Shown: positions 1 through 8,423 of the stretch, in pieces | Numbering within the stretch: position 1 is the stretch's first letter | Layout of the letters: every line of letters begins with the position of its first letter | Assembly: GCA_009840285.1 (NCBI GenBank) | Contig: VXOF01000039.1 | Location: 1 to 58,980 of the forward strand | DNA: 58,980 nt | Source of the DNA: Nitrospira sp. SB0662_bin_26 | Lineage (GTDB): Bacteria; Nitrospirota; Nitrospiria; Nitrospirales; UBA8639 | Direction of reading: 5' to 3' | The notes under the pieces: model-generated | Seen by the model: only the letters and a program-made list of their open reading frames with translations | Database searches by the model: none | Told to the model about the DNA's origin: nothing | Position numbers and translations under genes: made by a program

Positions 1-118
1 GGTTCGGCTCGACCGCGCTGATTTTTCCCCCTTCGATCAACACGTCGGCCACGCCGTTCCAGTGGCCGGGATCAATCACATGCCCGCCGGCAATCAGGAT
101 TTTTGTGTCGTTCGCCAT
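1..118 (-). CDS. pyrC: Dihydroorotase, N-terminal part (runs off the window)
   Basis: Only the first 39 codons are present; the gene continues past base 1. The protein begins MANDTKILIAGGHVIDPGHW, the typical first strand of class I dihydroorotases and related amidohydrolases, before the metal-binding HxH motif (not in the window). Dihydroorotase closes carbamoyl-aspartate to dihydroorotate, the third step of pyrimidine synthesis. The start codon lies 25 bp after the pyrB stop on the same strand, which supports co-transcription with pyrR and pyrB. The call rests mainly on this context, since no catalytic residue is visible. Confidence 0.8.
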   Translation of the reverse strand, partial: MANDTKILIAGGHVIDPGHWNGVADVLIEGGKISAVEPN

Positions 119-143
119 GAAATGCTTCTCAATAAGGTCGCGG

Positions 144-1064
144 TCAATTCCGTTGCGACAGCAGATACATGAGCCCCATGCGGACGGCCACGCCATTCGC
201 GACCTGATCCAGGATCACGGCGGAACCGCTGTCAACCACGTCATGGGCGATTTCAACGCCTCGATTCACCGGCCCGGGATGCATGACCAGCACGTCTTTG
301 GCTGCCCGCTGCACACGTTCCGAGGTCAGACCGTACAATCGGGCGTATTCCCTGATGGAAGGAAACAGCGAGCGGCCTTGTCGTTCGAGCTGAAGTCGCA
401 ACATGATGACGACGTCCACGCCGGCAATTGCCTTGTCGAAGTCGTGATAGACCTCGACCCCGAGCCGATGGAGAAACAGGGGCATCATGGTCGGCGGGCC
501 TACCACGCGCACGTTCGCCCCCATTTTCGTCAACGCGTGGATATTGGAACGCGCCACCCGGCTGTGCGCCACGTCACCGACGATGGCCACGTGCAGATCG
601 CGAACCTGCCCTTTCTTTTCTTTAATGGTCAGCAAGTCGGAAAGGGCCTGCGTGGGATGCTCGTGCCATCCGTCGCCGGCATTGATGACGGACATCCGGC
701 TGTTTTTGGCCAGAATCTCCGCGGCTCCGGCCGACGAGTGGCGGAGCACCAGAATGTCGGCCTGCATGAACTCGATATTTCTGGCGGTATCGAGGAGCGT
801 TTCTCCTTTCACCACGCTGCTTGAGGATGGGGAAAAATTCACCACGTCGGCGCTCAAGCGTTTGGCGGCCAACTCGAATGACGTACGCGTCCTGGTGCTG
901 GGCTCGAAAAACAAATTCACCACGGTTCTCCCCCGGAGGGCCGGAACTTTCTTGATCTCTCTTCCACTCACTTCCTTAAAAGGCTCTGCAGAATCGAGGA
1001 TCAAGGCCATTTCTTCCTGAGACAATGGGGCGAGCCCAAGAAGGTCTTTCCGTTTGAAACTCAT
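144..1064 (-). CDS. pyrB: Aspartate carbamoyltransferase catalytic subunit
   Basis: Catalyses carbamoyl phosphate + L-aspartate to carbamoyl-aspartate, the committed step of pyrimidine synthesis in the cytoplasm. The 306-aa length is normal. Family motifs are intact: [12 protein letters not shown] at residues 53-64 (carbamoyl phosphate binding), the mobile-loop KGET at 86-89, [12 protein letters not shown] in the middle, and HPGPVNRG near the C-terminus (aspartate side). The start overlaps the pyrR stop by 4 bp (ATGA), indicating translational coupling, and pyrC follows after 25 bp. No pyrI regulatory chain is visible in the window; control is probably through the PyrR attenuator upstream of pyrR. 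Confidence 0.97.
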   Translation of the reverse strand: MSFKRKDLLGLAPLSQEEMALILDSAEPFKEVSGREIKKVPALRGRTVVNLFFEPSTRTRTSFELAAKRLSADVVNFSPSSSSVVKGETLLDTARNIEFMQADILVLRHSSAGAAEILAKNSRMSVINAGDGWHEHPTQALSDLLTIKEKKGQVRDLHVAIVGDVAHSRVARSNIHALTKMGANVRVVGPPTMMPLFLHRLGVEVYHDFDKAIAGVDVVIMLRLQLERQGRSLFPSIREYARLYGLTSERVQRAAKDVLVMHPGPVNRGVEIAHDVVDSGSAVILDQVANGVAVRMGLMYLLSQRN

Positions 1065-1642
1065 GCCGTGTTCTCCGCGTTGATGAGTTTGGCCACGCGA
1101 TCCTCTTCTCCCAATTCTTCAAGGAATACTCGAATATTTTCATCTTTCGCGGTTGGAATATTTTTCCCGACGTAATTGGCTCGAATGGGAAGTTGCCGGT
1201 GGCCCCGGTCGATCAATACCGCCAATTGAATCTCAGCCGGCCGGCCCAAATCCATGAGGCCGTCCATGGCGGCCCGAATGGTTCGTCCGGTAAACAACAC
1301 GTCATCGACCAGGACGATCTTGAGATCCGAAAGATGAAAAGGGATATCGGTTTTCTTGAGGACGGGTTGATTTTTCCGCAACGCCAGATCGTCCCGATAA
1401 AGCGTAATATCAAGTTCTCCCAGGACAACCTCCGTTTGCTCAATTTGAGAAACGAGCTGCTTTAGCCGTTGCGCCAGGTGGACTCCACCGGTGCGAATGC
1501 CGACCAGGCCGACGTCATGACACCCCTTATTCCGCTCCAGAATTTCATGCGCAATCCTGGTCAGGGCGCGCGTCATTTCATGGCTGTCCATGATGACGGT
1601 TTCGTGGGGGTGTTTCGAATTCGTCCGCGACATGACGTTCAT
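1061..1642 (-). CDS. pyrR: Bifunctional pyr operon attenuator / uracil phosphoribosyltransferase PyrR
   Basis: PyrR binds UMP and the pyr mRNA leader to favour transcription termination when pyrimidines are plentiful; many members also have weak uracil phosphoribosyltransferase activity. The PRPP-binding signature [13 protein letters not shown] is at residues 109-121 and the RTGG loop at 50-53. At 193 aa it is slightly longer than the usual ~180, so the true start may be Met4 or Met18; none of the candidates has a clear Shine-Dalgarno at ideal spacing, because the upstream terminator hairpin ends only about 7 bases before the first ATG. It is the first gene of pyrR-pyrB-pyrC and is preceded by a PyrR-binding-loop-like sequence and a terminator, so it very likely controls its own operon. 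Confidence 0.95.
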   Translation of the reverse strand: MNVMSRTNSKHPHETVIMDSHEMTRALTRIAHEILERNKGCHDVGLVGIRTGGVHLAQRLKQLVSQIEQTEVVLGELDITLYRDDLALRKNQPVLKKTDIPFHLSDLKIVLVDDVLFTGRTIRAAMDGLMDLGRPAEIQLAVLIDRGHRQLPIRANYVGKNIPTAKDENIRVFLEELGEEDRVAKLINAENTA

Positions 1643-1648
1643 GAGCGC

Positions 1649-1686
1649 AAAAAAAAACCTTCCTCTCGCTAAACGAGACGAAGGTT
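1649..1686 (-). terminator. Intrinsic terminator (attenuator) in the pyr leader
   Basis: Read on the minus strand, AACCTTCGTCTCG (1686-1674) pairs with CGAGAGGAAGGTT (1668-1656) with one mismatch and a 5-base loop, followed by nine T residues (1657-1649). This is a textbook Rho-independent terminator, yet it lies just upstream of the pyrR start codon inside the operon leader, which makes it an attenuator rather than an end-of-operon signal. Confidence 0.88.
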
Positions 1687-1728
1687 AACGGATGTAGGGC
1701 AGAGTTTGCCCAAGCACGTGATCATAAC

Positions 1729-1756
1729 TGAACTCCTTTCTCACCTCGCAGGATGA
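1729..1756 (-). promoter_or_regulatory. Putative PyrR-binding loop (anti-antiterminator)
   Basis: On the minus strand this segment reads ATCCTGCGAGGTGAGAAAGG followed by AGTT. It contains the CNGNGAGG core known from PyrR-binding RNA loops, closed by TCC and GGA arms. Its place between the promoter and the terminator is where the PyrR-binding hairpin is expected. The competing antiterminator pairing was not worked out in full. Confidence 0.65.
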
Positions 1757-1773
1757 GCATTAAAGGCAGGTGT

Positions 1774-1802
1774 ATCCTAAAAGGTCCTGAGGGTTTAGTC
1801 AA
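1774..1802 (-). promoter_or_regulatory. Predicted promoter of the pyrRBC operon
   Basis: TTGACT (1802-1797) and TAGGAT (1779-1774) are separated by 17 bases on the minus strand, a good sigma-70-type arrangement. Transcription would start near 1767, giving a leader of about 125 nt that contains the PyrR loop and the attenuator. Confidence 0.6.
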
Positions 1803-1823
1803 GGACTTCCTGGCAAACCGGCA

Positions 1824-3614
1824 CTATGACTTTCTAACGATCCAAACGGACAGGCGGGGATGCAGCGTCGCCTTGGGCAGGATCGATTGATGCATGCGGA
1901 AAGGCTGCAAATTGGCAACAAGATCGCCGAATGCGATGTCCAACGACAGCCCGGAAACGATGGAAGGCAGGGAGTCCGGTCCGGCGAGAAACGCCAATGC
2001 GTTGGGCCGGAGCGCCTTGCTGATTTGACGCAGACGGTCTTGCAGCACGACCGGATCGTCATACGAGGCAAACGGCAGCCAGACGTACATGAGGTCGTAC
2101 GTGGACGCGCCGTAATGGAAGGTCTCTTCGCTTACAAAGCGATAGGATTCTTGCCGGTCCAACCGGTTGCTCCTGGCCAATTGGTTCCATGCGGCCTGGG
2201 CGTGTTTTTGGGCGTAGGCTCCACGTGAATAGACAACCGTCGTAGACCGGGGCCGGTCAAACGCCAGCAAGGATCCGATGACCCCGTCAAACCCGTGAAT
2301 GAGAATGTGGACGGCTTGGCCGACCTGGACAGCCAGGCGTTGATCCTGCTCGACGAAGTCGCTCAAAAAATCCGCCGCGAAGGGTTGGCTCGCGAGGTCA
2401 CCGATCGGCGTTTCATCTTCCGGATAGAGCAGCACGGCCGAGTATGCTTCCCGTGGCGACACGGCGGGAATGCCACCGGGGAAAAACCCTTCCCATGAAT
2501 GCTCTTTGCTCACGACAGCCTGTTCGCTAGCCTGACGTTCCACTTGGTGCGTAATACTCCACCCCGGTTGTAGAGCAATCTCATGGGAGGCTTTATGGTC
2601 ATCCAGGAACAGGCGATCATAGTCCATGGCCACCCGTTTCCCGCAGGGAACGAATCCCTGTTGATTCGGGGGCACAAATGGGAGACCACTGGCGTCATCC
2701 GTTTTGGTGACCTTGACTACGTTACCCTCTTTGACCGTTAGGCACATCCGATGCTGCGGGTTCACGTGACGAACGGGCGGGTGCGGATTCGGCAACCAGT
2801 TGACCTCGTGTGATCTGGGCGGATCCATGAAGACGGTAAAAGGATTCTCCCCGCCCCGGTGCGAGGCCGTGAAAAAATTGCCGAACAACCCGAACGCCGC
2901 TGCCGACGGGTAGGTCGGGATACCCCGGTATTGCAAGGTCCTGGGATTCTGCGGGTTCTGGTCGTCGTACAGCCCGCGGATCAATTCAAACGCGGCACTC
3001 CCCGTTCCCGGCAACAATGACTTGAACAATTCCACCACCGGCAAGTAATCGATGGTTGCCCAATGCATGGCACTCATGCAGGACATGAATTGCGCCCGGT
3101 CCCAGGTGCCGTCCTCCAGCACGTAGAAAGCGTCTTTCCGTTGTCGAATCGTGGCATGCCCGGTCCCATCAAGCACGAGATCCTCATCGGCATAAAAGAA
3201 TGTGACTTCTTCGATGGTCACGCCCATGGCCCGAGACGCCATCATGCGCAGATCATCCCGGGTCAGGGTTTGCCAGTCGGGGCGGGTCTTCAGATCCAGG
3301 TTCATGGCATTTACCAACCCGTTGGGTTTAAGGCCCACCCATTGTCCCCAGTCCAAATAGAGTCGTGCCGACATTAGATGAACCGTGCCGTCGGCGTGTT
3401 CGTCCCACTCACATTCGTGCAACGGGTGACCGCCGGGATCGGTCATCAGGATTCGCCGGCCCAACGGGCCGTACACCACCGCGTGGCCGGCAGGGAGTTG
3501 TTTGCACATCAGGCTGTCCGGCGACGCGTTTGCAACAAGAGCCCGGTTGCCTTTAAGCCCGAAACTTGCTGGATTTTGAAGAATGGAGGAAAAAATCGCG
3601 GATTCGCTTTTCAC
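1824..3614 (-). CDS. Unknown 596-aa protein with methyltransferase-like C-terminus
   Basis: I do not recognise a named family. The start is GTG. No signal peptide or membrane segment is evident. The N-terminal half contains a DWGQWVGLKPNG stretch and a DDLRMMASRAMG stretch. The last ~100 residues (YDLMYVWLPFASYDDP, then ISKALRPNALAFLAGP) resemble the C-terminal half of a Rossmann-fold SAM-dependent methyltransferase, where the acidic loop is followed by the 'LKPGG' strand. No clear GxGxG motif I is visible, so SAM binding is doubtful. It ends about 22 bp upstream of the pyr promoter and is transcribed in the same direction, but probably as a separate unit. Composition matches its neighbours. 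Confidence 0.55.
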   Translation of the reverse strand: MKSESAIFSSILQNPASFGLKGNRALVANASPDSLMCKQLPAGHAVVYGPLGRRILMTDPGGHPLHECEWDEHADGTVHLMSARLYLDWGQWVGLKPNGLVNAMNLDLKTRPDWQTLTRDDLRMMASRAMGVTIEEVTFFYADEDLVLDGTGHATIRQRKDAFYVLEDGTWDRAQFMSCMSAMHWATIDYLPVVELFKSLLPGTGSAAFELIRGLYDDQNPQNPRTLQYRGIPTYPSAAAFGLFGNFFTASHRGGENPFTVFMDPPRSHEVNWLPNPHPPVRHVNPQHRMCLTVKEGNVVKVTKTDDASGLPFVPPNQQGFVPCGKRVAMDYDRLFLDDHKASHEIALQPGWSITHQVERQASEQAVVSKEHSWEGFFPGGIPAVSPREAYSAVLLYPEDETPIGDLASQPFAADFLSDFVEQDQRLAVQVGQAVHILIHGFDGVIGSLLAFDRPRSTTVVYSRGAYAQKHAQAAWNQLARSNRLDRQESYRFVSEETFHYGASTYDLMYVWLPFASYDDPVVLQDRLRQISKALRPNALAFLAGPDSLPSIVSGLSLDIAFGDLVANLQPFRMHQSILPKATLHPRLSVWIVRKS

Positions 3615-3984
3615 ATTCTCACTCGTGCAAAAGTACTGCTGATTGGAGCAATAGTAGAAAGAGCGTCCTCATCATAACGAAGACCCCGGCAGAAATCGAC
3701 TGTCTCATTTGGTTGCCATCGTTATTCTCGACCCCAACGAGAACATCGTGACTTCATTTTCGTGACACCTGAACGCATCCCGACGGATATGCCGGCAAGA
3801 GGCGTTTGTGAATCGAAAGGTAAAAAATTGTTCCGCGACCACTCTTTTCCCTTGACAAATGTCTTCAGCTTTTCCAACATTGAGATCAGTTCTCAGCCCG
3901 CCCCCCCCCTAAGACTTGAAAATGTGCCGGATTTCCTGCGCTCTTCATTCACCTCATCCTTCAGTCATTGAGGAACAATAGGCC
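3615..3984. other. 370-bp intergenic region between divergent genes
   Basis: It separates the minus-strand 596-aa gene from the plus-strand protease gene. A TTGACA at 3852-3857 is a possible -35 for the protease, but no good -10 is found 16-18 bases away. A run of ten C residues lies near 3902-3911. GAGGAA at 3970-3975 gives the protease a Shine-Dalgarno. I see no other gene or repeat. Confidence 0.5.
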
Positions 3985-6375
3985 ATGAACACGAAAAGAC
4001 TCTTCTTCTGTTTCGTGATGGCCTGCACGGCGGCGTTGTCCGGCTGCGGTGGTGGCGGCAGCGGGGGAAATATGGGCCCTGGTCCAGTGAGGCCAGTCGA
4101 TCAATGTATCCAGACTTCCGACTTCGGGTGCATTTCGTCATCACGATACAGTCAGGAAGTGGAAAGACTCAGGCAGATCCACGGTGACTCGACGGATTTT
4201 TCCAATCAATGGGGACTGGGCGCAATCAATGCGGATCGAGCCTATGCCCATCTCGAACTGGCCGAAGGAACCAACATGGCGCCGGGCCAGGGAGTAACCG
4301 TCGGCTTGATTGATTCGGGCATTGATACGGAGCATGACTTATTCGCAGACACAACCACAGGTAGAACCATATCGGAAGAATTCCGCAACGGCGACGACAC
4401 GCTTGAGGAATATGGTATAGACCGCGAATCTCACGGTACGGCAGTTGCCAGTGTCATCGGGGCAAACCCGGAGAATCTTCGCCCTGCTTTCCGCGAAGAG
4501 CACGGTTTTCACGGTGTCGCCTGGGGCGCCCACCTGAAGATGTTCGCGACTCCCTTGACTCCGCCGCGGAGGGACATCCCTTACAGACCGTCAACACTGG
4601 GCGTCTCCTCGGGACGTGATGCAGCAAATGCGGAGTTCTATCGGCACGTCTTGAGACAGGACCTGGACATCCTGAATTTGAGTTTTACCACATCGGGACT
4701 CATCGAAAACTATGACGCAGACGTCATCAGTTCCAGTTTTGGGCAAACCATTGCCGCATTGGCCCAGGCAGGCGTTCAGGACAAAACGATCCTGGTCTGG
4801 GCCGCAGGCAATGCGAATAACCGGGCTTGTACGCCGGGGACTATCAATTGTGACGGAAGTGACCGAAGAGATATTGAAGGAAACCTGGCCGGGTCTCTTA
4901 ATGCAAGTTCGCCGGAGATATACGCCGGCATGGTGGCGCGGATTGAGGAATTGCAAGGGCATTCCATTGCCGTTGTTGCGGTAGATCAGGCCGGCGACAT
5001 TGCCGAATTTTCCAATCGCTGTGGCATTGCCGCCGAGTGGTGCATCGCGGCGCCCGGTGTCGATGTTTCGGTGGCCTATTTCGGCCCCGACAACGGTAGA
5101 CCTGGAGTAAGGGGTATCGGGCGTGCGGAAGGAACCTCTGTGGCCGCACCGATGGTCTCCGGCTCGCTGGCGGTGATGAAACAACTCTTTCGCGGTCAAC
5201 TGTCGAACACGGCGCTGGTGACGCGGCTGTTCGACACCGCCGATAAGACGCGTCAGTACGCGAATAGAGCAACCTACGGCCAGGGCATGCTCGATCTGGG
5301 GGCCGCGACGTCACCGGTCCGGACAACCAGTATCGCCCTCGGCAACACGATCGGCAGTCCCGGAGTCAATATTCAATCGACCAGCCTCCGACTCGGCGGC
5401 GCACTCGGTGACGGTCTGGGGCAGGCATTGGCGGGGCAGGAAATCGCCGCGTTCGACAGTCTGGGGGCGCCCTTCTGGTTCAAACTTTCCAATTTCACCG
5501 GCACGACCCGCGGCCCGTCTTCACTGATACGGCTTCGCGAGTTGACGGCGCAGTCCCCGATCATGCGACGCACCGCCGGCCGACTGGCGACGTTCACGCC
5601 GGCCCGAGCCGGTGGTTCGGTCGAACAGGATCTGGGATACGGGATGCTGCGGTTCGGCTACAGGGAGAGACCCGCCGGTCCGGAGGGCGGGCATTTTATG
5701 TTGGCGGACAACGCCACGACGCTGACCTTCACCGGGTCCAACGGCATGTCGTTCTCGACATTTACCGCGCCCGGATTTGCGGGCAGATCGCCGACCTCGG
5801 GCGTTGCGTTGGCGTGGCGGCCGTTTGACGTGCCGGTCGGTTTCCGGGCCGGTTGGCTGGCCGAGCAGGCAACCTTGTTGGGGACTATGGCCACCGGGGC
5901 GTTTGGGCAACTCTCGGCAGATGCCGCCGTGACGGGTCTTGAGACCAGTTTCGAGATCGGCCGCTGGAATCTTGCCGCTGATGCCGAGATCGGCAAGGCG
6001 CACCCGCAGGTGCGCGGTGGCATCATAACCCGTATGTCCTCTTTGACCACCAGTGCCTTTGCCGTCAACGCCACGCGGCGATTGGCCAATGGCGGCCTGA
6101 TACGGATTGCGCTCTCACAGCCGCTACGGGTGGAAGGCGGCCGGGCGGCCCTCTCCGTCCCGATCGGCCGGACTAAAAATGGGGCCGTACTGCGCCAAGC
6201 CGTGTCAGCCGATGTTGCGCCGTCCGGTCGACAGATCGACGTGTCGGCACAATGGTATTACCCGCTCGTCAATGGTGAATTGCGCTTCGATGCCGCATGG
6301 ATGCACAACCCGGGCCATAATGCGAACGCGGACCCGGCAGTGCGTTTGCTGGCCGGTTGGCAATTCGCGTTTTAA
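3985..6375 (+). CDS. S8 (subtilisin-like) serine protease with lipobox and C-terminal barrel-like domain
   Basis: A 796-aa exported protease. The N-terminus is a lipoprotein signal ending LSGC (lipidated Cys21) followed by a glycine-rich linker. The peptidase S8 domain runs from about 95 to 430 with the catalytic triad visible: Asp110 (VGLIDSGID), His150 (ESHGTAVA) and Ser385 (GTSVAAPMVSG), plus oxyanion Asn276 (WAAGN). From about 460 to the end the sequence has alternating hydrophobic strands and finishes WQFAF with a terminal Phe, as in autotransporter beta-barrels and other outer-membrane proteins. This matches 'autotransporter serine protease' architecture, although combining lipidation with a barrel is unusual. 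Shine-Dalgarno GAGGAA precedes the ATG. It appears monocistronic. The substrate is unknown. Confidence 0.85.
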   Translation: MNTKRLFFCFVMACTAALSGCGGGGSGGNMGPGPVRPVDQCIQTSDFGCISSSRYSQEVERLRQIHGDSTDFSNQWGLGAINADRAYAHLELAEGTNMAPGQGVTVGLIDSGIDTEHDLFADTTTGRTISEEFRNGDDTLEEYGIDRESHGTAVASVIGANPENLRPAFREEHGFHGVAWGAHLKMFATPLTPPRRDIPYRPSTLGVSSGRDAANAEFYRHVLRQDLDILNLSFTTSGLIENYDADVISSSFGQTIAALAQAGVQDKTILVWAAGNANNRACTPGTINCDGSDRRDIEGNLAGSLNASSPEIYAGMVARIEELQGHSIAVVAVDQAGDIAEFSNRCGIAAEWCIAAPGVDVSVAYFGPDNGRPGVRGIGRAEGTSVAAPMVSGSLAVMKQLFRGQLSNTALVTRLFDTADKTRQYANRATYGQGMLDLGAATSPVRTTSIALGNTIGSPGVNIQSTSLRLGGALGDGLGQALAGQEIAAFDSLGAPFWFKLSNFTGTTRGPSSLIRLRELTAQSPIMRRTAGRLATFTPARAGGSVEQDLGYGMLRFGYRERPAGPEGGHFMLADNATTLTFTGSNGMSFSTFTAPGFAGRSPTSGVALAWRPFDVPVGFRAGWLAEQATLLGTMATGAFGQLSADAAVTGLETSFEIGRWNLAADAEIGKAHPQVRGGIITRMSSLTTSAFAVNATRRLANGGLIRIALSQPLRVEGGRAALSVPIGRTKNGAVLRQAVSADVAPSGRQIDVSAQWYYPLVNGELRFDAAWMHNPGHNANADPAVRLLAGWQFAF

Positions 6376-6415
6376 GTGGCCGGACGCCCGATTAAGAATA
6401 TCCAGCCCTTGACGC

Positions 6416-6510
6416 CTGTAATCGAGGATTGGGGACGGATCCAGGGTCTTTGCTTTTTCCTTGTCTTAATCTGTCATCCTCGACATTTGTAATCGAGGAT
6501 CCAGTGTCTT
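6416..6510. repeat. Dispersed palindromic repeat, family A (two adjacent partial copies)
   Basis: Contains GTAATCGAGGAT...GGATCCAGGGTCTTTG and then CTGTCATCCTCGACATTTGT and ATCGAGGATCCAGTGTCTT. The same GTCATCC...GGATCCAGTGTCTT element recurs in either orientation near 12775, 15969, 16029, 17197, 18568, 20308, 25139 and 26043. The arms (CCTCGA/TCGAGG or CCCCGA/TCGGGG) form a short hairpin. These are REP-like extragenic elements. Confidence 0.85.
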
Positions 6511-6549
6511 TTTTCATTCTTTCTTTTGCCCCGATTAATCCCCTTCCGG

Positions 6550-7911
6550 TCACTCGCGAAGCTGTCCTGAGCCATACACGACATATTTGGAGCAGGTCAG
6601 ATCTTCAAGCCCCATGGGACCCCGGGCATGAATCCGCGTCGTGCTGATGCCGATCTCCGCGCCCAGGCCGAATTGGTAGCCGTCATTCAGGCGCGACGAG
6701 GCATTGACCATCACCGCCCCGGCATCGACTTCCTGCAGGAATCGCATGGCGCGGCCGTAGTCCTTGGTCACGATGACTTCGGTATGCCGGGACCCGTACG
6801 TCTGGATGTGAGTCATGGCTTCATCCATGTCCTTGACCACTTTGACGGCCAACGTCAGCGAGAGAAACTCTTGGCCGTAATCCTCTTCGGCCACGTCTTG
6901 GGCCTCGGGAATGTATTGACGCGTCTTTTCGCAGCCGCGTATTTCCACATCGGCTTCGACCAGGGCTTTGCCCACTTTCGGCAAAAACGTTCGAGCGATG
7001 CCCTGGTGGACCAGCAACGTCTCCATGGCGTTGCACGTAGAAGGCCGTTGGACCTTGGCATTCACGCTGATGGCTTCAGCCATCGCGAGATCGGCATCGG
7101 CATCGATATAGGTGTGACAGACCCCTTTATCGTGTTTGATGACCGGGATGGTCGAATGCTCGGTGACGAGTTTCATCAGGGACTCTCCGCCGCGCGGGAT
7201 AATCAGGTCAATGAATCCATCCTGTTTCAGCAGGTCCAGGACCGCTTCCCGCTCAGTGCGTTCGACCAGGGAGATGGCCCCTTCGGGAAGGCCGGTTTGT
7301 TGGCCGGCTTCGGATAACACGCGGGCAATGGCCATATTGGAGTGAATGGCTTCCGACCCGCCCCGCAGCACGCAGACGTTCCCTGACTTGAGACACAGGG
7401 CTGCGGCATCGGCCGTGACGTTCGGACGGGACTCGTAAATGATCCCGATGACCCCGATGGGTACGCGGATTCGGCCCACCTTCATGCCGTTGGGCCGTTC
7501 CTGCATGCCTGATGATTGACCGACTGGATCGCGCAGCCTGGCGATTTGCCGAAGCCCGTCCGCCATGTCCCGAACGCGCTCGGGGGTCAGGCGCAACCGG
7601 TCCGCCATGGCCTCCCGTCCGTTGCTCGTGTCAAAGGCTTCGAGGTCCTTTTCGTTTTCTTCCAGAAGCGAGTCGGTGGCTTCTTCCAGCCCGTCGGCCA
7701 TGGCTACCAACGCCTCGTTCTTGACTGACGCCGGCAGGCGGCTCAAGTGGGGCGCGGCAGCCCGCGCCTGTTCCAAAAGATTGCGAAGGTACGTCGGGGT
7801 ATCGACTATCTCTTCCTCGACAACCTCTTCGGGGGCGGTATCGGCGACTTGTGTCGCCTCTTCTATGTCTTGTTCTTCTTTCAGTTCCTCTTGGGTCTCT
7901 TCCGTGCTCAT
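6550..7911 (-). CDS. proA: Gamma-glutamyl phosphate reductase (proline biosynthesis)
   Basis: Reduces gamma-glutamyl phosphate to glutamate semialdehyde with NADPH, the second step of proline synthesis. Core motifs are intact: the YESRPNVTADAAALC region (159-173), the LRGGSEA loop (182-188), and catalytic Cys293 in QRPSTCNAMETLL. At 453 aa it exceeds the usual ~417 because of an N-terminal acidic extension of about 38 residues rich in Glu. GGAG four to seven bases before the long-form ATG supports translation of that extension. No proB is adjacent in the window. The gene is flanked by repeats and appears to be a single transcription unit. Confidence 0.95.
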   Translation of the reverse strand: MSTEETQEELKEEQDIEEATQVADTAPEEVVEEEIVDTPTYLRNLLEQARAAAPHLSRLPASVKNEALVAMADGLEEATDSLLEENEKDLEAFDTSNGREAMADRLRLTPERVRDMADGLRQIARLRDPVGQSSGMQERPNGMKVGRIRVPIGVIGIIYESRPNVTADAAALCLKSGNVCVLRGGSEAIHSNMAIARVLSEAGQQTGLPEGAISLVERTEREAVLDLLKQDGFIDLIIPRGGESLMKLVTEHSTIPVIKHDKGVCHTYIDADADLAMAEAISVNAKVQRPSTCNAMETLLVHQGIARTFLPKVGKALVEADVEIRGCEKTRQYIPEAQDVAEEDYGQEFLSLTLAVKVVKDMDEAMTHIQTYGSRHTEVIVTKDYGRAMRFLQEVDAGAVMVNASSRLNDGYQFGLGAEIGISTTRIHARGPMGLEDLTCSKYVVYGSGQLRE

Positions 7912-8094
7912 ATTCTCCAGCCTTTACATGTGATGTTTTATCCCGGATCGAGAATACCCATGCGTCACAAACCGGGTCAAGATCAGACAAAACCGCTTTC
8001 CTTGATTTTCCGCATTCAATCCTGCTACACATGGTGCCGCTGTTACTCCGGCAAACATAACATTACCGCCTTCCTCATCGAGATCTGACCTTGT

Positions 8095-8170
8095 GCCGAG
8101 GTAGCTCAGTTGGCAGAGCACAGCCCTGAAAAGGCTGGTGTCGGCAGTTCGATTCTGCCCCTCGGCACCA
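8095..8170 (+). tRNA. tRNA-Phe (GAA)
   Basis: A complete 76-nt cloverleaf: acceptor GCCGAGG/CCTCGGC, D-arm GCTC/GAGC, anticodon stem CAGCC/GGCTG with loop CTGAAAA (anticodon GAA), T-arm GGCAG/CTGCC with TTCGATT, discriminator A and encoded CCA. It lies at the left edge of an AT-rich accessory stretch, and tRNA genes often serve as integration sites. I found no second copy of its 3' end downstream to 12.8 kb. Confidence 0.97.
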
Positions 8171-8331
8171 TATCTCTTTCACCCCCGCATGCGTCTTACT
8201 CAATGCCCGGCACGTTCCGTGTCTTGAGATCGGATTGACCGTAGGGAAAAGACGAGTCTTTATTTCCGAAGCTCCTGCTCAAATTTTTGGAAACAGAAGA
8301 ACGGCACAGGCTTTCCTGTGGATAACAAATA

Positions 8332-8412
8332 ATGTCAATTTTAAGTCATATAGTTGACATTATTTAATTTTATGTCATATTTCAAAAACTTCGCGTCAAT
8401 TTAAAGTCAACT
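8332..8412. promoter_or_regulatory. AT-rich promoter/operator-like region with GTCA repeats
   Basis: The segment upstream of the 8424 gene carries two near-identical direct repeats, GTCAATTTTAAGTCATAT (8334-8351) and GTCAATTTAAAGTCAACT (8395-8412). ATGTCAA (8332-8338) is inverted as TTGACAT (8354-8360). TTGACA at 8354-8359 could be a -35, with a weak TATTTC -10 18 bases on. The density of GTCA units suggests a repressor or activator site, but the binding protein is unknown. Confidence 0.4.
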
Positions 8413-8423
8413 TCAAGGGTGTC

